51,769 nt of DNA, taken from assembly GCA_958430865.1 (NCBI GenBank), contig CAUDNR010004220.1, positions 5,297-57,065 of the forward strand. The letters run 5' to 3'. The stretch comes from Entrophospora sp. SA101 (Eukaryota; Glomeromycota; Glomeromycetes; Entrophosporales; Entrophosporaceae). Below the pieces are notes generated by a model. That model was not told the origin of the DNA, searched no databases, and saw only the letters and a program-made list of their open reading frames with translations. Positions 47,307-51,769 of this stretch are shown here, piece by piece. The translations under genes were made by a program, and so were the position numbers. Within the stretch, counting starts at the first letter, position 1; the number at the start of each line of letters is the position of its first letter.

Positions 47307-49941
47307 ATGACAATGTATGAAAGAATTGAACGAGAATTAGAAGACGCAAAAGTGAGATTAGATAAGGCGGAGGAAGAGTTGAAGAAGTTTGAAGAGGGGG
47401 AAGGCGATGGGCAGTGGCTTAAGGGTTGAGGAGTAAGACAAGAATAAACGGCCTCAATGAAAAGGAGGAGCGGGAGAAAGCGAGGCTGGAGAGGGAAGAG
47501 GAGGCATTGAAAGAGGATAAGAAGAATAAGTGGAAGCAGGCGGTGTATTTACAAAAAAAACTAATTGAACTCGAAGAAAAAGGTAATGAACAAATAAAAA
47601 AATATGCAAAAAATTATTTTACATTCATTCCATTTCGTTTATACACTGTATACAACTTTAACTAACTTATGCTTTTTTTCTTCAATGCTTTGAACTTAAA
47701 TTTTTAAATTATTTTCTTCTATTATCTAATTAATTATTATTTGTTTTGGAATTATCTTTTTTTTGGTTGGTGTTTGTGTAGGTATCATTATTGCTTTTAT
47801 ATAAATTTAGGGTTTAAGGTTCCATCTAATATATTGATTATTTCTGTAATACGTTGATTAATTGTTCTTTCATCTGATCAATAATAATGCTATTTTTTTT
47901 TTATTCTTTCTTTTTAAGATGTAAAAAAACAAAAAACAAAAAATTCTGAAAGGATTTGGGATAAATTTTTGAAGGAAGAATATAATTTGACTCTCTTTAA
48001 TGTTGGAAAGGAACATCCTTATTCAGAATACATTAACAATCTTAAAATTCCAGTACAACCCAACAATGGTGATAAATCACCTTCTTTCCTTTTGTACAAC
48101 TTGCCAGAAACTAATAATGAAGGGATAATAAATGGTAGTTATGTTAATAAAAATTATATGAATAAGTTAAAGGAAAAGGCTATGAGTTGGAGATGGTTTA
48201 TTATGCTTGGTAAAATTTTTATATGTGTAATCATATGTATAATTACAAATACCATCCTGCGATGCTAATGATTTTAAGAAAAATTGTGTAGAAGTGGAAA
48301 GACTCGTAACTTGTTTGAATTGCTATGTCAAGTATATGGTATCTATTTTACAATGCTTGCAGGTCATGGCAACCCTGGGTCCAAAAACTTGAATGTGGCT
48401 ATCCATGAAATGGGACGTGAATTTAAGAAAGATGATTCAAGGGCAAATACTGATATGGCTCTCAAGTATATTTGTTGTGCATTGGTAGCTCAATTGTTTA
48501 TTTATCAAAACTTCTTAAAAAAGCTAAAGAAGACCATTGTATACAATTTTACTTTGTTCAAATTGAATGGCTTTATATGAATAATGTTGGTGTCATCATG
48601 TCCAGGACAGGATTAAAAATGGAAGCTATTGAGAAGAGTTCAGGTAGCTTTGTTGCTAAATCAGGTGGACTTCTCACTACTGATGATTTTTTTGGTGTTA
48701 TTGGTGGATTTTAGAATATAAATGAAATGCATGGTTTTATCCAAAATTTTTTACCCTTATCAATAGAACATTTGGAAAATTTTTTTATCATTATGCAAGG
48801 CAGATATCGTTTTACTATTAAGTTTCTGGAAGTTATATTCAAAAATGAAGAACATTGCAAAATTGATGATGGAATAGAAAGATGGTTACACTTAACAAAA
48901 AAATATATTTAGAAAAAACAATTGAAAAATTAAGCCATAATATAGATATATGGGAACAGTAAATAATATGGTGATTAGCTATTATTACTATGGTCATCCT
49001 GTTATTTTAAAAAAGGATTCATTGAAGATCATTGAGGTTGGATTTGGAGAGTTAGAAAGGATTCAACTGGATACAGAGCAAGAAGGAGTAACAGCATTTG
49101 CACAACTATCAGAACCACTATGTGTTATGGTATTCATTAAATATATGGAATCAAAGGATGAATCTTATAATCCATTGTTAAAGGAAATGTGTCATAACTT
49201 CCAATTTCATCACACTGTGGTTGGCTTTTTGAAATGTTTTTAATAAAACCACTTACACAAATGTTCAATGAAAGCATTTATCAAATAATAATATTGTTAA
49301 AAAGGCCATTGGCATTGATCAATGTCCAGAAAATTTTCCTATCCTATAACAATTGTTAGACCAGACCATAAAATAATTCTTTGTGAAAATTTTGGTCTAG
49401 ATCAATTTCTTAAATATCCAAACTCAACATTCTTTGTTTCAGAAGATACAGCTGGTCCAGATTTGGTTTTTATAGTTCAATTTAAAGGTCCTGGTGAAAA
49501 CTATATAGATGTGCCAGTTTTTATTCAAGCAAAATTATCAGTGAATATAAAACCAGCAAAAGCCATTAGAACAACAGATCCTAATGCATTTTATGCATAT
49601 CAAAAGAAAGAAAATGAATTAGGTGATGATGAACCAAATTTCACAAATGAGCCACTTGTAAATTATTGAAATTATTGATAAAAAGTTTAAGAAAGCAAGA
49701 AACAATGGTATCTTTTGGATTCAAATCTTGGTTGCATATCCAGTAAAAATTCAACAAAAAAAGCTACTGGAGAAGTATTGATAATAGGCATACAGGCACT
49801 CATATTTCAGAATTAATGATTATGATTGATAATGATGAAGCAAAACATTTTTTCAAGCAAGAAGAATTGAATATCTTGAATGTTTTAAAGAAATGTAAAG
49901 CTGAATATATCACATTTAAAGAGAAAATGGTATGGTGTTAA
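47307..49941 (+). pseudogene. Mirror copy of the broken Crinkler-like gene
   Basis: Plus-strand copy with the same introns (47583-47918 and 48210-48278). The P-loop SGKT lies about 48293-48304 and the REase-like block about 49322-49669. All lesions are shared with the other arm, including the stop at 47427 and the A-run shift near 48510-48520. The breaks therefore predate any duplication, or the arms are one sequence. Confidence 0.7.
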
Positions 49942-50577
49942 TAATTTTATCTTCTTTCAATAAGGAATTAATATTTAATTATGTTTTTTATTTAGCACCC
50001 AAATAAAAAAGCAAGCCAAACAATTCAACTTATCCTACTATATAACAAACATTTTTCAAAGATAATAAAGATAACATATTTTTACAACAACTAAAATATT
50101 TATTCAGAAAACATTTTCATTTAAAAAGTAATTCTTTCAAAACCCAAATGGGAATTTGCAGAAAATTTTCAATTGTATAAATTTTAAAATGTATGATGAT
50201 ATAATTTATTAATAACTTTTTGATATAGCTTGAAATGAACAATTTAATTGATGATGTCCAAAAAGAAACTTTATCAATTAAAGAACAAAAAAAAAAAAAA
50301 ATTAATAATGGTTTGTTAGAATAGCATTCAAAATAATTACGAGTATTCAAAATAATTACAAGTATCCGGAATAATAATAATATTTGAAATTCGTAATTTT
50401 GGATTTACGAATATTCGAATACGGAGTTATAATTACGGTTATGAACCCTAATACAATATATGTTATGATTTTTTGCCTATTGAGACAACCTTTCATTTTT
50501 TTTTTAATTAAAAGCAATATCCTGCTCATATAATTTCATTAGAATAAAATAAATATAATAATAATAATTCACAAAAT

Positions 50578-51115
50578 TAGAGGTTGGAATCATCCAAAAA
50601 ATCCTTAGTCAACTACTAGTTGGTCAAAAATTTCTTTAGTTGACTAAATTTTTTTTTTATAATAATAATATTTTTTAATTTCCAAATTACGAATTCATTT
50701 CCATTTGAATCTTTCACTTTTTCAAAATGCTTCCACACAAAACCATATGTCACGATTCGTTTTTTTAAAGGTCTTCTGGAACCACCGCTTAAATCGTTGG
50801 AACTTGAAGCCAATGAACTATTGGACCTTGTATTGGAAGTGTTTATTCATTCGCTTGTAAAATTATCATCAACAACACCACTGCTATTGTCGTCATCATC
50901 ATATTTATGGTATTGATACTCTTCCGCATAAAAATTTTCCATTTTGAATGATAAAACACAAAAATCGTAATTGGTCAGTCAACAATATTATTAGCATAGT
51001 ACTACTACTAGTAGTAGTAGTATTTAGTAGTCGACTATTAGTTGTTCAAAAAAGGTTTAGTCGACTAAAATAGTTGATTAAATTAGTTGATTATTTTAGT
51101 TGATTCCAACCTCTA
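50578..51115 (-). mobile_element. Mirror copy of the hAT-type BED-remnant element
   Basis: Same element, terminal repeats and ATTTTGTG duplication in inverted orientation (target duplications at 50570-50577 and 51116-51123). The BED remnant is read on the minus strand. Confidence 0.88.
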
Positions 51116-51315
51116 CACAAAATAAATTCCAAATTAACTTTATATGAGGTTATTCCTCTTGAAAATAATTAAAATATATATACTGTATATACACATACAC
51201 ATTTAAATTTAACATTTCAGAAAAAACAGATATGCCAAACAAAGTCTATGAAGTTTATTCAGTCTCAATTTAAAAATTTTAACTGTATCATAGATATTGT
51301 TGACTGATTCAGATA

Positions 51316-51579
51316 TTACCTAGGCAATAGGAAGTCAGATACAGTATTAATGAAGTTATTTATTAAAACTAGATGAATATTATTAGAATTAGAATTAGAA
51401 TTAGAATTTGAATTTGAATTTGAATTTGAATTTGAATTTGAATTTGAATTTAAAAGAGGTCTTGAGGGTATTTGTGCTATCTGATTAATTGGGTATAATT
51501 GATTAGCTGTTTTATTTTTTAAGTTGATATTATTTTGTTTTAACCATAAGTTAAACAAAGCACATTGTGGAAGCCACAC
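51316..51579 (-). repeat. Mirror copy of the Asn-Ser hexanucleotide repeat
   Basis: Exact inverted copy of the repeat near the left end, with the same number of units. The repeat is read on the minus strand, with the repeat core at about 51382-51451. Confidence 0.6.
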
Positions 51580-51769
51580 ATTTTTATAATAGATTGTAGG
51601 AGATGATGTGAAGGATGATTGAAGTTTTTTTTGTGAGAAGTAAATATTGGATGCATGGAATTAATCCAGCTGCAAGTATTACAGGCGAAATAAGCATGGT
51701 GGAATTTCTCTTTATCACATTTATCACTTTGTGACGATCTCAAATTTATGTTGTGTGACTATATAATTT

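Larger units (their letters stand above)
30868..51769 (-). repeat. Right arm of the 20.9-kb perfect inverted repeat
   Basis: This is the reverse complement of the left arm. Its intergenic stretches hold exactly what their left partners hold and are not described again: 33075-34708, 35263-36177, 36906-38706, 39912-40571, 41601-42370, 43255-44073, 44253-45175, 45501-47306 and 49942-50569. The arm ends at the last base of the window. Identical homopolymer and microsatellite lengths argue that the two arms are one molecule represented twice. Confidence 0.97.

Noticed and set aside
1..51769. Search for tRNA or rRNA genes
   Set aside because: No B-box-like GGTTCGAATCC with a matching A box and foldable arms was found; TTCGAA words near 7511 and 13610 lack the rest.

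Overview
The window is AT-rich eukaryotic DNA, most probably from an arbuscular mycorrhizal fungus (Glomeromycotina, Rhizophagus/Diversispora-like). The reasons are short GT-AG introns, a fungal HAP2/NF-YA gene, a GPI-anchored BIM1-like protein, TKL-type kinases with the C-terminal CWQDDPxxRPD block common in these fungi, a decayed Crinkler-type gene, and dense small DNA transposons. No tRNA, rRNA, CRISPR array or bacterial-type operon was found.

The dominant structure is a giant palindrome. Bases 1-20902 and 30868-51769 are reverse complements (position x pairs with 51770-x). I saw no indel over 20.9 kb, and even a 21-nt poly-T run, a G10 run and the microsatellites match in length. The arms reach both window ends. 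The 9965-bp spacer holds a 653-N assembly gap (25552-26204). Every arm gene therefore occurs twice, in mirrored orientation. This looks more like one assembled segment used twice and scaffolded head-to-head than like a natural palindrome, but only read data can decide.

Each arm, from the window end inward, holds: an (NS)n hexanucleotide repeat; a hAT-type MITE with a BED-finger remnant; a broken Crinkler-like P-loop/REase gene; small inverted-repeat elements, including a MULE-like foldback element whose ends are built of tandem repeats; a decayed TnpB/Fanzor-like gene; an intact five-exon HAP2 gene; an intact three-exon BIM1-like gene; a deleted Tc1-like element; and exons 2-9 of a secreted-kelch/transmembrane/kinase gene.

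The spacer is single-copy. It carries two different first exons of the kelch-kinase gene (about 80% identical), one joined to each arm. On the left there is a three-level transposon nest (hAT MITE inside a Tc1 element inside another MITE) and a Stowaway-like hairpin. On the right there is a broken second kinase tail with its duplicated 3' flank, a GC-rich hairpin cluster and a long AT-rich stretch.

The intact genes suggest a CCAAT-binding transcription subunit, a cell-surface copper/LPMO-like protein and a membrane receptor-like kinase. They are separate transcription units and nothing shows a shared pathway.
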